Assembly: GCA_964429795.1 (NCBI GenBank)
Contig: CAYSCW010000007.1
Span: 1 to 64,000 of the forward strand
From: CAYSCW01 sp964429795
GTDB taxonomy: Bacteria > Acidobacteriota > Aminicenantia > Aminicenantales > Aminicenantaceae
DNA length: 64,000 nt
Direction: 5' to 3'
The position numbers were made by a program, and so were the translations under genes. The notes beneath the pieces are model-generated. The model did not search any database, was not told the origin of the DNA, and saw nothing but the letters and a program-made list of their open reading frames with translations. Position 1 is the first letter of the stretch. Each line of letters starts with the position of its first letter. Shown piece by piece: positions 51,628 to 60,988 of the stretch.

Positions 51628-52748
51628 ACAAAAGAGACTATTATGAAATACTCGATATCCCGCGGAATGCCTCTTCTGAGGAGATAAAAAAAGCCTATCG
51701 CAGGATGGCTCTCCAGTATCATCCTGACAGGAATCCAGGCAATAAAGATGCCGAAGAACAGTTCAAGGAGGCAGCCGAAGCCTACAGTGTTCTGATTGAC
51801 CCTGAAAAGAGATTGGTTTATGACCGCTTCGGCCATGAAGGGATGCGGGGAGAGGGATTTTCCGGATTCGATTCTTCTCTATTCGAAGATTTCGAGGATA
51901 TCCTGGGAAACTTTTTCGGCTTTGGATTCGGAAACATCTTTGGAACAGGCACTCGAAAAAGAACCCATGTCCCCAAAAGGGGGAGAGACCTAGCCCTCGA
52001 ACTTGAAGTCACCCTGGAAGAAGCGGCTTTTGGGGCGGAGAAAGGGATCAAGCTCAACCGAATAGAATTTTGTCCCACCTGCCATGGGTCGAGATTGCGT
52101 CCAGGAACACAAAAATCTGTCTGTCAGAATTGTCAGGGCAGAGGACAAGTTCGCTACCAGCAGGGATTTTTTACTGTTTCCCGAACCTGTTCAAGCTGTG
52201 GAGGCACGGGAGAAGTCATCACAACTCCATGCGATGATTGCGGGGGTGCCGGAAAGGTAAAAAAGAGAAAAAACGTACAGATAAAAATCCCCGCGGGAGT
52301 GGATGAAGGAATTAGACTCAGATTAGCAGGAGAAGGAGAAGCGGGAGATCCCGGAGCAGGACGAGGAAACCTTTATGTGATCATTCGTTTGAAAAAGCAT
52401 AAGTTTTTTCATAGAGAAAGAGACAACCTCTACTGTGAAGTTCCTATCTCTTTTGCCCAAGCTGCCTTGGGAACAACCATTGAGATACCCACTTTGGAGA
52501 AGAATGAACTTCTCCAGATACCACCTGGAACTCAATCGGGTACAGTCCTTAAAATAAGAGGAAAAGGGGTAAAAGGATTGGATAGCCATAAGAACGGAGA
52601 TTTATTTGTGAAAGTGAATGTCAAAACCCCTGAGCACTTGACTAAGGAGCAGAAGGAACTTCTGCGGAAATTTGCACAGCTAAGAGGCGAGAGTGCTGAC
52701 ACCATAGACAAAAACATCATCAGTAAAGTCAAAAACCTCTTTAACTAG
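51624..52748 (+). CDS. dnaJ: Chaperone DnaJ (Hsp40)
   Basis: 374 residues, class I layout. J domain with HPD in QYHPDRNPGNKDAEEQFKEAAEAYSVL, a short Gly/Phe-rich linker (GEGFSGFDSSLFEDFEDILGNFFGFGFGNIFGTG), four zinc repeats (CPTCHGSR, CQNCQGRG, CSSCGGTG, CDDCGGAG; the first departs from CxxCxGxG) and a C-terminal substrate domain. It stimulates the DnaK ATPase. ATG overlaps the dnaK stop (ATGA). It is joined 8 bp on by rsmE. Confidence 0.96.
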   Translation: MNKRDYYEILDIPRNASSEEIKKAYRRMALQYHPDRNPGNKDAEEQFKEAAEAYSVLIDPEKRLVYDRFGHEGMRGEGFSGFDSSLFEDFEDILGNFFGFGFGNIFGTGTRKRTHVPKRGRDLALELEVTLEEAAFGAEKGIKLNRIEFCPTCHGSRLRPGTQKSVCQNCQGRGQVRYQQGFFTVSRTCSSCGGTGEVITTPCDDCGGAGKVKKRKNVQIKIPAGVDEGIRLRLAGEGEAGDPGAGRGNLYVIIRLKKHKFFHRERDNLYCEVPISFAQAALGTTIEIPTLEKNELLQIPPGTQSGTVLKIRGKGVKGLDSHKNGDLFVKVNVKTPEHLTKEQKELLRKFAQLRGESADTIDKNIISKVKNLFN

Positions 52749-52756
52749 AGAAGAAC

Positions 52757-53491
52757 TTGACCTCTAACCGATTTTTTATCGAGAAACCAGAGATCGATTC
52801 TTCCTGTATTTTCCTTTCCGGAGACGAACACCATCACTTGAGCCATGTGGTCAGGATTAAGACTCAGGAGAAAGTCTGGCTCTTCGATGAACAAGGAACA
52901 AGCTATCTGGCTCGAGTAGAGGAAATAGGGCGCGAGAAAACTCGGCTTCTCATCCTGAAAAAGGTGACCCAAGAAAGACGCCGATTGAACATCGCTTTAG
53001 GCCAAGCTCTTTTGCGATCGAAGAAAATGGAATTCATTATCCAGAAGACGACAGAATGGGGAATTGCCCGTTTTATCCCAGTGGTGACCCAACGATCATT
53101 GATCAAAACCCAGACAAGGAGCGACAAGAGAATAGAAAGGTGGCAGAGAATAGCAAGGGAAGCCTCCAAGCAGAGCGGGCAAGTTTTTTCCCCTTCTATA
53201 GAGGCTCCTGTTCCTCTGATTCCATTTCTCAAGGAGAGAAAAGAGAAGATAAGGCTGCTGTTGAGCGAAAACCAGGGAAAAGCTCTTAAAAACATCCTCA
53301 TTCAATATCAAGAGAACGTACCCTCATCTGTGCTCATATTGGTTGGTCCTGAAGGGGGCTGGAGCGATGAGGAGGAGCAGGATATTTTGAGTCATGGTTA
53401 CGAGGCTGTCACTCTCGGAAAACAGATATTGAGGGCAGAGACTGCCGCCCTGTCCAGTGTGGCCTTGATTTCTCATTTTTGGAATAGGTGA
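52757..53491 (+). CDS. rsmE: 16S rRNA (uridine-1498-N3)-methyltransferase
   Basis: 244-residue SPOUT methyltransferase acting on 16S U1498. N-terminal PUA-like domain (FFIEKPE, FLSGDEHHHLSHVVRIK) and C-terminal trefoil-knot domain with SAM-binding VGPEGGWSDEEEQDI and LGKQILRAETAALSSVALI. The start is TTG at 52757, 8 bp beyond dnaJ, with a poor ribosome site, so translation may depend on the upstream gene. The dnaJ-rsmE order is common in bacteria. Confidence 0.94.
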   Translation: MTSNRFFIEKPEIDSSCIFLSGDEHHHLSHVVRIKTQEKVWLFDEQGTSYLARVEEIGREKTRLLILKKVTQERRRLNIALGQALLRSKKMEFIIQKTTEWGIARFIPVVTQRSLIKTQTRSDKRIERWQRIAREASKQSGQVFSPSIEAPVPLIPFLKERKEKIRLLLSENQGKALKNILIQYQENVPSSVLILVGPEGGWSDEEEQDILSHGYEAVTLGKQILRAETAALSSVALISHFWNR

Positions 53492-53492
53492 A

Positions 53493-54431
53493 ATGTTTCT
53501 CCAGGGACAGAAAGTCGGTAAATATGAAATTCTGCGTTCTTTGGGGAGCGGTGGCTTTGGTTCGGTCTTTCTGGCTAAGGACACATGGTTGAACATCAAA
53601 GTGGCCATCAAAGTCCCCCATAAACAGAGTCTGGAACTTTTTAAACTCCTCAAGGAACCCAGACTGCAGGCAGCCTTGAATCATTCCAATATCGTACGGA
53701 TGATCACCGCAGAAAAGCAGAATAAGGTTTTTTTCATGGTCATGGAATACATCAAAGGGAAAACACTGGAGAAAATCCTGGATAGAGAAAAAATCCTGGA
53801 TCTGGGGAAGGCCATAGACTACATCACCCAAATTTCCTATGGCATAGCCCATGCCCATAACAATAAAATAATCCACAGAGATCTCAGACCATCCAATATC
53901 ATTGTCTCAGAGGAAGGGACAGCAAAAATCACAGATTTTGGAACATCAGTCTGGCTCAGTAATGTTCCCTATGCCTCAACAAGGATCGGTTCGCCTCCTT
54001 ACATGGCCCCTGAACAGTTTTTAGGAAAGGCCACTTTTTGTTCGGATATCTACTCCATCGGTTGCATATTTTATGAGATGCTTATCGGCCATCCTCCCAT
54101 CATTGATCCCGATCCATTTAAGATCATGGAGAGAGCTCAGGATGGAAAGATCACACCTCCTCGTTTAAAGAAAAACACAATCCCCAGAAAAATCAATGAA
54201 ATCATCATGAGATGTCTTTCTGCTGATGTGGAGAACAGGTATCAGAGGACAACGGAAATCATAAGAGAACTTTCTGCTTTCAAGGGACACGACGCCAGAA
54301 AATCGGAAATCGAGGATATCATGCGACGAATCAAGGCAAGGGAACGGAGTGTGACTCCTCTCTGTTGGAATTGCCGGAGACCATTACCCTATAAGGCTAA
54401 AAATTGTCCTCATTGTGGAGAGAGAGTGTAA
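53493..54431 (+). CDS. Soluble Ser/Thr protein kinase with C-terminal zinc ribbon
   Basis: 312 residues. Hanks-type kinase domain (about 9-260): GSGGFGSVFLA glycine loop, VAIK lysine, catalytic HRDLRPSN, DFG in ITDFGTSV and the APE motif MAPEQF. It then has a helix-rich tail and a zinc ribbon CWNCRRPLPYKAKNCPHCGE at residues about 290-310. Unlike PknB there is no transmembrane segment or PASTA domain. It starts 1 bp after the rsmE stop, so it is probably co-transcribed with the chaperone operon. Substrates unknown; the zinc ribbon may bind nucleic acid or ribosome. Confidence 0.9.
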   Translation: MFLQGQKVGKYEILRSLGSGGFGSVFLAKDTWLNIKVAIKVPHKQSLELFKLLKEPRLQAALNHSNIVRMITAEKQNKVFFMVMEYIKGKTLEKILDREKILDLGKAIDYITQISYGIAHAHNNKIIHRDLRPSNIIVSEEGTAKITDFGTSVWLSNVPYASTRIGSPPYMAPEQFLGKATFCSDIYSIGCIFYEMLIGHPPIIDPDPFKIMERAQDGKITPPRLKKNTIPRKINEIIMRCLSADVENRYQRTTEIIRELSAFKGHDARKSEIEDIMRRIKARERSVTPLCWNCRRPLPYKAKNCPHCGERV

Positions 54432-54458
54432 TGATGCTTACTGGGGTGTGGAGTGAGT

Positions 54459-54487
54459 TTGACTTGACCGGGTAATTAAGATAAGAT
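54459..54487 (+). promoter_or_regulatory. Sigma-70 promoter for ilvE-pilT-alaS
   Basis: TTGACT (54459-54464), 17-bp spacer, TAAGAT (54482-54487), about 75 bp before the ATG at 54567. It follows the end of the kinase gene by 27 bp. Confidence 0.55.
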
Positions 54488-54566
54488 GATTGGCTCATTT
54501 CTCTCAAACATCAATCGTCTAATTACAATCGTATGTTTTTTAATATCTTATCATCAGGAGTTATGA

Positions 54567-55490
54567 ATGAGTCCTTTTAACGAGAATGGAAAAGTTTGGA
54601 TGAATGGAAAATTGGTTCCTTGGAAGGACGCCCGCATTCATATCGCTTCCCATGTCATTCATTACGGAACTTCTCTATTTGAGGGATTCAGAACCTACTC
54701 CACTCCTCAAGGATCTGTTATTTTCCGCCTTCAATCTCACACGCAAAGGCTTTACAATTCCTGCAAAATGTACCGGATGGATATTCCTTATACCCAGACC
54801 CAATTTAATCAGGCTGTGGTTGAGACCATAAAGGCCAACAAACTCAAGTCTTGCTATGTCAGGCCTATCGTCTATCGCGGTTACGGGAGTCTGGGCGTGG
54901 ATCCCTTTCCAAATGCTGTGGATTGTGCTATCCTAGTTTGGGAATGGGGGAAATACTTGGGAGAGGATGCCTTGGAGAATGGAGTAGATGTACGGGTGTC
55001 TTCCTGGCAGAGAATGGCTCCCAACACATTCCCTGCCCTGGCTAAATCCGGGGCGAATTACATGAATTCACAACTGATAAAGATGGAAGCCCTTCTGGAT
55101 GGGTATGCGGAGGGGATCGCTCTCAATGTTAGAGGGCATATCAGCGAAGGAAGCGGAGAGAACGTTTTTGTGGTAATCGACGGCATCCTCCATACACCGC
55201 CACTGTCCTCCTCGATTTTGCCAGGAATCACCCGGGATACTGTCATCACTTTAACCAAAGAACTGGGCATTCATTTCGTCGAAGATACCATTCCCAGAGA
55301 GATGCTCTACATCGCGGATGAGGTCTTCTTTACAGGATCTGCAGCCGAGATCACACCCATTCGCTCCATCGATAAAATTATTATAGGGGAAGGTAAGAGA
55401 GGCCCTATCACCAAGAAACTTCAGGATGAGTTTTTTGCCTATATCGATGGAGAAAGAGAGGATAGGCATAATTGGCTTACTTATATCTAA
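54567..55490 (+). CDS. ilvE: Branched-chain amino acid aminotransferase
   Basis: 307-residue fold-type IV PLP transaminase for leucine, isoleucine and valine. Landmarks: VWMNGKLVPWKDARIHIASHVIHYGTSLFEGFRTY, the PLP Lys in FPALAKSGANYMNSQLIKMEA, EGIALNVRGHISEGSGENVF, GITRDTVITLTKELG and DEVFFTGSAAEITPIRSID. D-amino acid transaminase belongs to the same fold; the size (307) and the YGTSLFEGFR segment favour IlvE. ATCAGGAGT precedes the start. Confidence 0.95.
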   Translation: MSPFNENGKVWMNGKLVPWKDARIHIASHVIHYGTSLFEGFRTYSTPQGSVIFRLQSHTQRLYNSCKMYRMDIPYTQTQFNQAVVETIKANKLKSCYVRPIVYRGYGSLGVDPFPNAVDCAILVWEWGKYLGEDALENGVDVRVSSWQRMAPNTFPALAKSGANYMNSQLIKMEALLDGYAEGIALNVRGHISEGSGENVFVVIDGILHTPPLSSSILPGITRDTVITLTKELGIHFVEDTIPREMLYIADEVFFTGSAAEITPIRSIDKIIIGEGKRGPITKKLQDEFFAYIDGEREDRHNWLTYI

Positions 55491-55505
55491 ATTTAAGGGG
55501 GAATC

Positions 55506-56702
55506 ATGGACATTGATGAACTTTTGAAAGTAGCCATTGAGAGGGATGCTTCTGACCTCCATTTGAAGGCTGGGAATCATCCAACGGTCCGTATTCATGG
55601 ACATTTAAAGCCGCTAACCAATTTTCCCAAACTGACTCCCAGGGATACTTACGAACTCTCAGATCAGATCACCAATGATTATCAAAAGGAAAGACTCAAG
55701 AATGATCTGGATTTGGATCTGGCATATAGTCTTCCCGGGTTTGGTCGATTCAGAGGTAGCATTTATCATCAAAGAGGCACGGTCTCCATCGTGCTGAGGA
55801 TTATTCCTATGGAGGTCAAAACCATAAAAGAATTGAATCTGCCCGAAGTTTTGGAGAGGATCTCTCTCGAACAAAGGGGATTGGTTCTGGTCACAGGGAC
55901 TACCGGCTCCGGAAAAACCACGAGCTTGGCCGCCATGATCGACTATATCAACTCTCATCGGAAAGAAAATATCATCACAATCGAGGATCCGATCGAATAC
56001 CTCCATCGGGACAAAGAAAGTACCATCAGTCAGCGGGAGGTCGGAGTGGATGTGATGGATTTTGCGAGGGGGCTGCGGGCCGCATTGCGCGAAGATCCGG
56101 ATGTCATTCTGGTGGGTGAAATGCGGGATTTGGACACCATCTCGACAGCCCTCCTGGCAGCAGAAACAGGGCACCTGGTCATGAGTACCGTTCATACCCT
56201 TGATGCGCCGGAGACCATCAACAGGATCATTTCTGTTTTTCCTCCCCATCACCAAAGACAGATCAGGTTTCAGCTGGCCAGCATCCTCAAAGCTATTGTA
56301 TCCATGAGACTTATCCCTATCAAAGATCTATCGGGTCGGGTACCAGCTGTGGAGGTCATGATTAACACTTCTTATATCCAGGAGTGTATCCAGGAAAGAG
56401 AAAAGACCGTCCTCATAAGGGATGCCGTTGCCGCTGGAATCTCTCAGTACGGGATGCAGACATTTGATCAATCCGTATACATGCTTTACCAAGAAGGGCT
56501 CATCTCTTATGAGCAGGGATTGAGATACTCATCCAGCCCTGATAATTTCAAGTTGCGAGTCATGGGGATTCGTGCTGCCTCGGATCTGGCTCTAGAAGAA
56601 ATGGAAAAGGAAATGGCTCAAATTGACCGAGAACGCAGAAAAAGACCCGAAGTAAGAGAAGAAGGAGAAGAGGAAGAGCCCGGGAAAAAGGAAGAGAAAT
56701 AG
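55506..56702 (+). CDS. pilT: Type IV pilus retraction ATPase PilT
   Basis: Hexameric ATPase that powers pilus retraction and twitching. In 398 residues: N-terminal PAS-like domain (LLKVAIERDASDLHLKAGNHPTVRIHGHL), Walker A GTTGSGKTTS, Asp box ITIEDPIEYLH, Walker B EDPDVILVGEMRD, His box HLVMSTVHTLDA, and the AIRN-like ending (AVAAGISQYGMQTFDQSVYMLYQEGLI). The length exceeds E. coli PilT (about 345) through a charged C-terminal tail (REEGEEEEPGKKEEK). GGGGGAATC precedes the ATG. No other pilus gene is in the window. Confidence 0.95.
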   Translation: MDIDELLKVAIERDASDLHLKAGNHPTVRIHGHLKPLTNFPKLTPRDTYELSDQITNDYQKERLKNDLDLDLAYSLPGFGRFRGSIYHQRGTVSIVLRIIPMEVKTIKELNLPEVLERISLEQRGLVLVTGTTGSGKTTSLAAMIDYINSHRKENIITIEDPIEYLHRDKESTISQREVGVDVMDFARGLRAALREDPDVILVGEMRDLDTISTALLAAETGHLVMSTVHTLDAPETINRIISVFPPHHQRQIRFQLASILKAIVSMRLIPIKDLSGRVPAVEVMINTSYIQECIQEREKTVLIRDAVAAGISQYGMQTFDQSVYMLYQEGLISYEQGLRYSSSPDNFKLRVMGIRAASDLALEEMEKEMAQIDRERRKRPEVREEGEEEEPGKKEEK

Positions 56703-56710
56703 AGCCGTAA

Positions 56711-59365
56711 ATGAGAGCTCAGGAGATAAGAGAGACTTTTTTAGACTTCTTCGAGAAAAAAAAACATAGGATCGTCAATAGTTCATCCCTACTGCCGAAG
56801 GAGGACCCCACCATTCTCTTCACTAATGCGGGTATGAATCAGTTCAAGAACATCTTTCTGGGGCTTGAAAAACGCAGTTATAAGAGAGCTGCTTCGGTGC
56901 AGAAGTGCATGCGGGTGAGCGGAAAGCATAACGACTTAGAACAGGTGGGGAAGACCAACAAGCATCATACCTTTTTTGAGATGCTGGGAAATTTTTCCTT
57001 TGGTGATTATTTTAAGAAAGAAGCCATCGAATTTGCATGGGAGCTGGTTACAGAGATTTATAAAATTGAGAAAGAGAGGATTTTCATCACCGTCTTCAAG
57101 GAAGATGATGAAGCTTTTAAGGCTTGGAACAAGGGAATTGGAATCACTTCTGACAGAATATTTCGCTTTGGTAAGAAAGATAATTACTGGGCCATGGGGG
57201 AGACCGGCCCTTGTGGGCCCTGTTCGGAAATTCACTACGACATTGACTCTGCAGTGGAAGAAGGAAACCTCTCCACTTTGATCGAAAAGGGAAGCGATCG
57301 TTTTCTGGAATTATGGAATCTAGTTTTTATGCAGTACTATCAGGATGAGAAGGGCAGGCTTCATCCCTTACCCTCACCCTCCATCGACACCGGAATGGGA
57401 CTGGAGAGGTTGGCTGTCTGTCTGCAGGGAAAGAGTAGCAGCTTTGAGACAGATCTTTTTACTCCTCTCATCGAAGCGGTCTGCAATCTTTCACAGAGAG
57501 AATTTCCCTCAGATGAGGAAGGAGACATAGCGGTAAAAATCATCGCCGATCACATCCGGGCGATCACCTTCTTGATCGGAGACGGCATCATGCCCTCCAA
57601 CGAAGGTCGAGGATATGTGTTGCGCAGGCTGATTCGGCGGGCTTATCGTAACGGCAATCTGCTGGGGCTGGAAGAACCCTTCCTCTACAAAATGGTGGGA
57701 GTAGTCTGCGATGTTATGAAAGATTCTTACCCCGAGCTTCTCTCTTCGGCCACCTACATATCAAAACTTTGTCTTTCTGAAGAAAGCCGCTTTTCCGCCA
57801 CTCTTGCTTCAGGCTTACGCACATTTCACCAGTATGTCGAACGGACAAGAAAAGAGGGGAAAAGAGTCCTTACCGGTTCTTGGCTTTTTAAACTGTATGA
57901 TACCTATGGGTTTCCCCTTGATCTTTCTCAAGATCTGTCCGCTGAAGAAGGCTTTGGAGTCGATGAGAAAGGATTCCACCGGGAACTGGATGAACAACGC
58001 CAGAGGGCACGACAAAGCTGGAAGGGAGAGGCCTTCCAGAAAGGCAAGCAAATCTATGAAAAGTTCAAGAGTCTTTCAGTGAGGTTTGTGGGCTATGAAA
58101 AGTGTGAAATCCTTGAGTCAAGAGTGATGGCTCTCATCAAGAACGCAACTCATGCTTCTGAACTCAAGCAAGGAGAAAAGGGAGAGGTCATTCTGGATAA
58201 GACACCATTCTATGCGGAAGCAGGGGGCCAGATTGGGGATAAAGGCATACTGAAGAATCCTCATTTTTCCGGAGTAGTCAACAACACCTATTATCCTATT
58301 CCTGAATTAATCGTTCATAAGATCGAAGTTCTCTCTGGTAAAGTCAGGGTTAATGACAAAGTAGAAGCCTCCATCGATATCTCCCTCCGCAATGCCATCA
58401 GTTACAACCACACTGCCACCCATCTTCTCCACGCTTCCCTGAGACAGATCCTTGGAGATCACATCAAACAGGCAGGTTCGCTTGTCTCTCCCACCAGATT
58501 GAGGTTTGATTTTACCCATTTCTCTGCCTTGACACCTGAGGAGTTAAGACAGGTTGAATCGTTAGTAAACCAGAAAATCAGAGAAAATATCATGGTTAAA
58601 ACAGAGATCACAACCCTGGAACAAGGGCTGAAGAAAGGAGCTGTGGCTATCTTTGAAGAAAAATACGGGGAAAAAGTCAGGATGGTGACCATCGATGAAT
58701 TCAGCAAAGAGCTCTGTGGCGGGGTGCATGTTCACTCTACAGGAGAGATCGGATTGTTCAAGATCGTTTCAGAATCCAGTGTGGCAGCAGGAATGCGAAG
58801 GATTGAAGCCCTCACAGGGGAAGAAGCGCTAAAGTACGTCCAGGAAAGCGAATATCTTCTGAACGAGATCCAACACACCTTAAACACCTCAAAGAAAGAT
58901 CTCCTTCATCAGATTGACAAGTTAAAAGACGCCTTGAAGGAAAAGGAGAGAGAGAGCAGGGCCTTGCGGCAAAAAATGACATCTTTACGGATAAAAAAGG
59001 AAGTAGAAGAAGTCAAAAAGGTCAAAGGGATATCAGTTATCATCAAGCGCGTGGAAGGATTGAGCAATGCCGAACTCAGAGGGCTAGCCGATACTCTCAA
59101 GAAAAAATTAGGGACAGGAATAGTCATTCTTGCCACCACCTCAAACAGCAAAGTTTTCCTGGTGGTCTCTGTCTCTAAAGATCTGACAAAAAGATTCAGG
59201 GCCAATGCCTTTATCATGAAGATCGCTCCCGCCATTGGGGGTGGAGGAGGAGGCCGGCCTGATTTTGCCCAGGCTGGAGGAACAAAACCGGAAAAGCTGG
59301 ATCAGATTCTTCAGGATATTCCAAAAGAATTAGAAAAAGCGATTGAATTGAGTAAAGAGCTTTGA
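56711..59365 (+). CDS. alaS: Alanyl-tRNA synthetase
   Basis: 884 residues, complete. Class II catalytic domain (LLPKEDPTILFTNAGMNQFKNIFLG, HHTFFEMLGNFSFGDYFK), tRNA-recognition domain, editing domain with zinc ligands HTATHLLHASLR and the CGGVHVHSTGEIG block, and C-terminal DHHA1/C-Ala domain (GGGGGGRPDFAQAGG). It corrects Ser and Gly mischarging. It starts 8 bp after pilT, probably in one transcript with ilvE and pilT. Confidence 0.97.
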   Translation: MRAQEIRETFLDFFEKKKHRIVNSSSLLPKEDPTILFTNAGMNQFKNIFLGLEKRSYKRAASVQKCMRVSGKHNDLEQVGKTNKHHTFFEMLGNFSFGDYFKKEAIEFAWELVTEIYKIEKERIFITVFKEDDEAFKAWNKGIGITSDRIFRFGKKDNYWAMGETGPCGPCSEIHYDIDSAVEEGNLSTLIEKGSDRFLELWNLVFMQYYQDEKGRLHPLPSPSIDTGMGLERLAVCLQGKSSSFETDLFTPLIEAVCNLSQREFPSDEEGDIAVKIIADHIRAITFLIGDGIMPSNEGRGYVLRRLIRRAYRNGNLLGLEEPFLYKMVGVVCDVMKDSYPELLSSATYISKLCLSEESRFSATLASGLRTFHQYVERTRKEGKRVLTGSWLFKLYDTYGFPLDLSQDLSAEEGFGVDEKGFHRELDEQRQRARQSWKGEAFQKGKQIYEKFKSLSVRFVGYEKCEILESRVMALIKNATHASELKQGEKGEVILDKTPFYAEAGGQIGDKGILKNPHFSGVVNNTYYPIPELIVHKIEVLSGKVRVNDKVEASIDISLRNAISYNHTATHLLHASLRQILGDHIKQAGSLVSPTRLRFDFTHFSALTPEELRQVESLVNQKIRENIMVKTEITTLEQGLKKGAVAIFEEKYGEKVRMVTIDEFSKELCGGVHVHSTGEIGLFKIVSESSVAAGMRRIEALTGEEALKYVQESEYLLNEIQHTLNTSKKDLLHQIDKLKDALKEKERESRALRQKMTSLRIKKEVEEVKKVKGISVIIKRVEGLSNAELRGLADTLKKKLGTGIVILATTSNSKVFLVVSVSKDLTKRFRANAFIMKIAPAIGGGGGGRPDFAQAGGTKPEKLDQILQDIPKELEKAIELSKEL

Positions 59366-59449
59366 ATAATAAAAATAATCGCTTAAATCACCCTAAAAGA
59401 GGATTGATTTCAAGCTTTTATTGTGTCAACATGAAATCAGTCGATTTTG

Positions 59450-60043
59450 ATGATGAAGAAGAAGGCTTTTTGCGCTCTGAACATGCTGCTCTTAGGATTT
59501 TTTCTTCTTTTTTCTCTCTCTGATGGGAAAGCAGAAGATAAATCCACTTCACTTCTGGAGAACAGGTACCACGGGATCGTCAATACAGTAGCAAAAAGAT
59601 ATTATCTTCCTCCCGAGCTTATCCATTCCATCATCCGTGCAGAGTCCAACTATGATCCCTTTGCTATTTCACCCAAAGGAGCCATGGGGCTCATGCAGCT
59701 CATGCCCGAGACGGCAAAAATCTACAAGGTGAACAATGTGTTTGATCCTCAGGACAATATCGAAGGCGGGGTCAAGTACCTGAACGACTTGATCAAGCTT
59801 TTCAACAGTGACACGGATTTGGTTTTGGCTGCCTACAACGCCGGCCAGGAAGCTGTCAAGAAATATGGAGGTATCCCCCCTTACCCAGAAACAAAGAGTT
59901 ATATTAAAAACGTGATGCGCACCTACTCAAGGCCAACCATAAAAACGAAGACAATCATTTATAAATTTTACGATGAATCTGGGAGGTTGGTGCTGACTAA
60001 CATACCTTATATCTATTCACTTCAGAAGAAAAAGAAAGAGTGA
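59450..60043 (+). CDS. Lytic transglycosylase, SLT domain
   Basis: 197-residue exported peptidoglycan lyase. The signal peptide is about residues 1-28 (ending SDGKAED). The SLT motif ES is in IIRAESNYDPFAIS (Glu is catalytic), followed by KGAMGLMQLMPETAK, EGGVKYLNDLIK and AAYNAGQEAVKKYGGIPPYPETKSYI, the standard family-1 transglycosylase blocks. The tail (KTKTIIYKFYDESGRLVLTNIP) resembles a DUF4124-like piece. The frame could open at TTG 59447; ATG 59450 or 59453 is more likely. Weak ribosome site. Confidence 0.93.
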   Translation: MMKKKAFCALNMLLLGFFLLFSLSDGKAEDKSTSLLENRYHGIVNTVAKRYYLPPELIHSIIRAESNYDPFAISPKGAMGLMQLMPETAKIYKVNNVFDPQDNIEGGVKYLNDLIKLFNSDTDLVLAAYNAGQEAVKKYGGIPPYPETKSYIKNVMRTYSRPTIKTKTIIYKFYDESGRLVLTNIPYIYSLQKKKKE

Positions 60044-60052
60044 GGAGCCTCT

Positions 60053-60988
60053 TTAGATATATCCCTTGACCAAAAAGTTGCGGGGAATAACCTCAAAAAC
60101 AGCAGGTAGTTTCCCCAGTTGTTCTCCGTCCAACTCAATCAAGATATCTTTGTCTCCTTCTTCGGGATAGGCTTCAATCCTGCGTCCTCGAATCAGAGTA
60201 ATTCTAGGATGGGAAAGATGAGAGCCTGTGTAGATTTTCCAGACATTCCTGAGGAATTCCATGACCTTCATCCCTTTAACCAAGACCACATCGAACAGTC
60301 CATCGTCGAGCTTGGCTTGGGGAGCGATCTTCATCCCTTTACCGAAAATACGTCCGTTGGACACCGTCCCTATCAGATATTCCTCTATCGGTAATTCCTC
60401 TCCATCGATCTTTATCCTCACCCTCTTGTTTTTGTATGAAAAGAATGTGGAAAGCAAACACCGGAGGTAGGAAGAGGCTTTGCGTTTCATCCTGTTCTCG
60501 TTGACTTTTTTAACCACCTCACCTCCGATGCCAAAATCGGCCACATTCAGGAAGTATCTTTCCTCTCCTTCGCCAGAATGATTCCTGTAGTGTACTCTTC
60601 CTATGTCTATCCAAGAAGAGGGAGCTTGAGTGATCACCCTCAGGGCTTGCCTCAGGTTGAGAGGGATGTTGAGGCTGCGGATAAGATCACAGCCAGACCC
60701 AGAGGGCACGATTCCTAACACAGTATCAGGATTGATGATTCTTTGGTTTTCGTAAAAGCCGTTGGCGATTTCGTTGATAGTGCCATCGCCGCCTACTCCT
60801 ACGATGAGTTCTGTGCCCTCTTTTATGGCATCTCTTGATATTTCGATTGCCTGAAGAGGCTTTTCTGTGAATTCATACTTGAATTCCTTGAGAAAAGTCT
60901 TAAGGGCTTCCCTAATCTGGTTCCATCTTCTTTTGGTTCGTCCCTTGTTCGATTCAGGGTTGACGATCACCCGAGTCTTTAGGAACAT
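60053..60988 (-). CDS. Diacylglycerol kinase-family lipid kinase (DagK/YegS-like)
   Basis: 311 residues. The family blocks are VNPESNKGRTKRRW, ELIVGVGGDGTINEIANGF (ATP site GGDGT), VPSGSGCDLIRSLNIP, DFGIGGEVVKKVNEN and DDGLFDVVLVKGM. It phosphorylates diacylglycerol or a related lipid such as undecaprenol or sphingosine; the exact lipid cannot be read from sequence. GGAG with ATG at 60988 places the start inside the upstream gene (35-bp overlap), so the two are translationally linked. Confidence 0.92.
   Translation of the reverse strand: MFLKTRVIVNPESNKGRTKRRWNQIREALKTFLKEFKYEFTEKPLQAIEISRDAIKEGTELIVGVGGDGTINEIANGFYENQRIINPDTVLGIVPSGSGCDLIRSLNIPLNLRQALRVITQAPSSWIDIGRVHYRNHSGEGEERYFLNVADFGIGGEVVKKVNENRMKRKASSYLRCLLSTFFSYKNKRVRIKIDGEELPIEEYLIGTVSNGRIFGKGMKIAPQAKLDDGLFDVVLVKGMKVMEFLRNVWKIYTGSHLSHPRITLIRGRRIEAYPEEGDKDILIELDGEQLGKLPAVFEVIPRNFLVKGYI

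Noticed and set aside
51570..51640. Frameshift as cause of the short DnaK
   Set aside because: The following frame is immediately dnaJ with its own J domain, so no lid coding sequence is present downstream to be rejoined.
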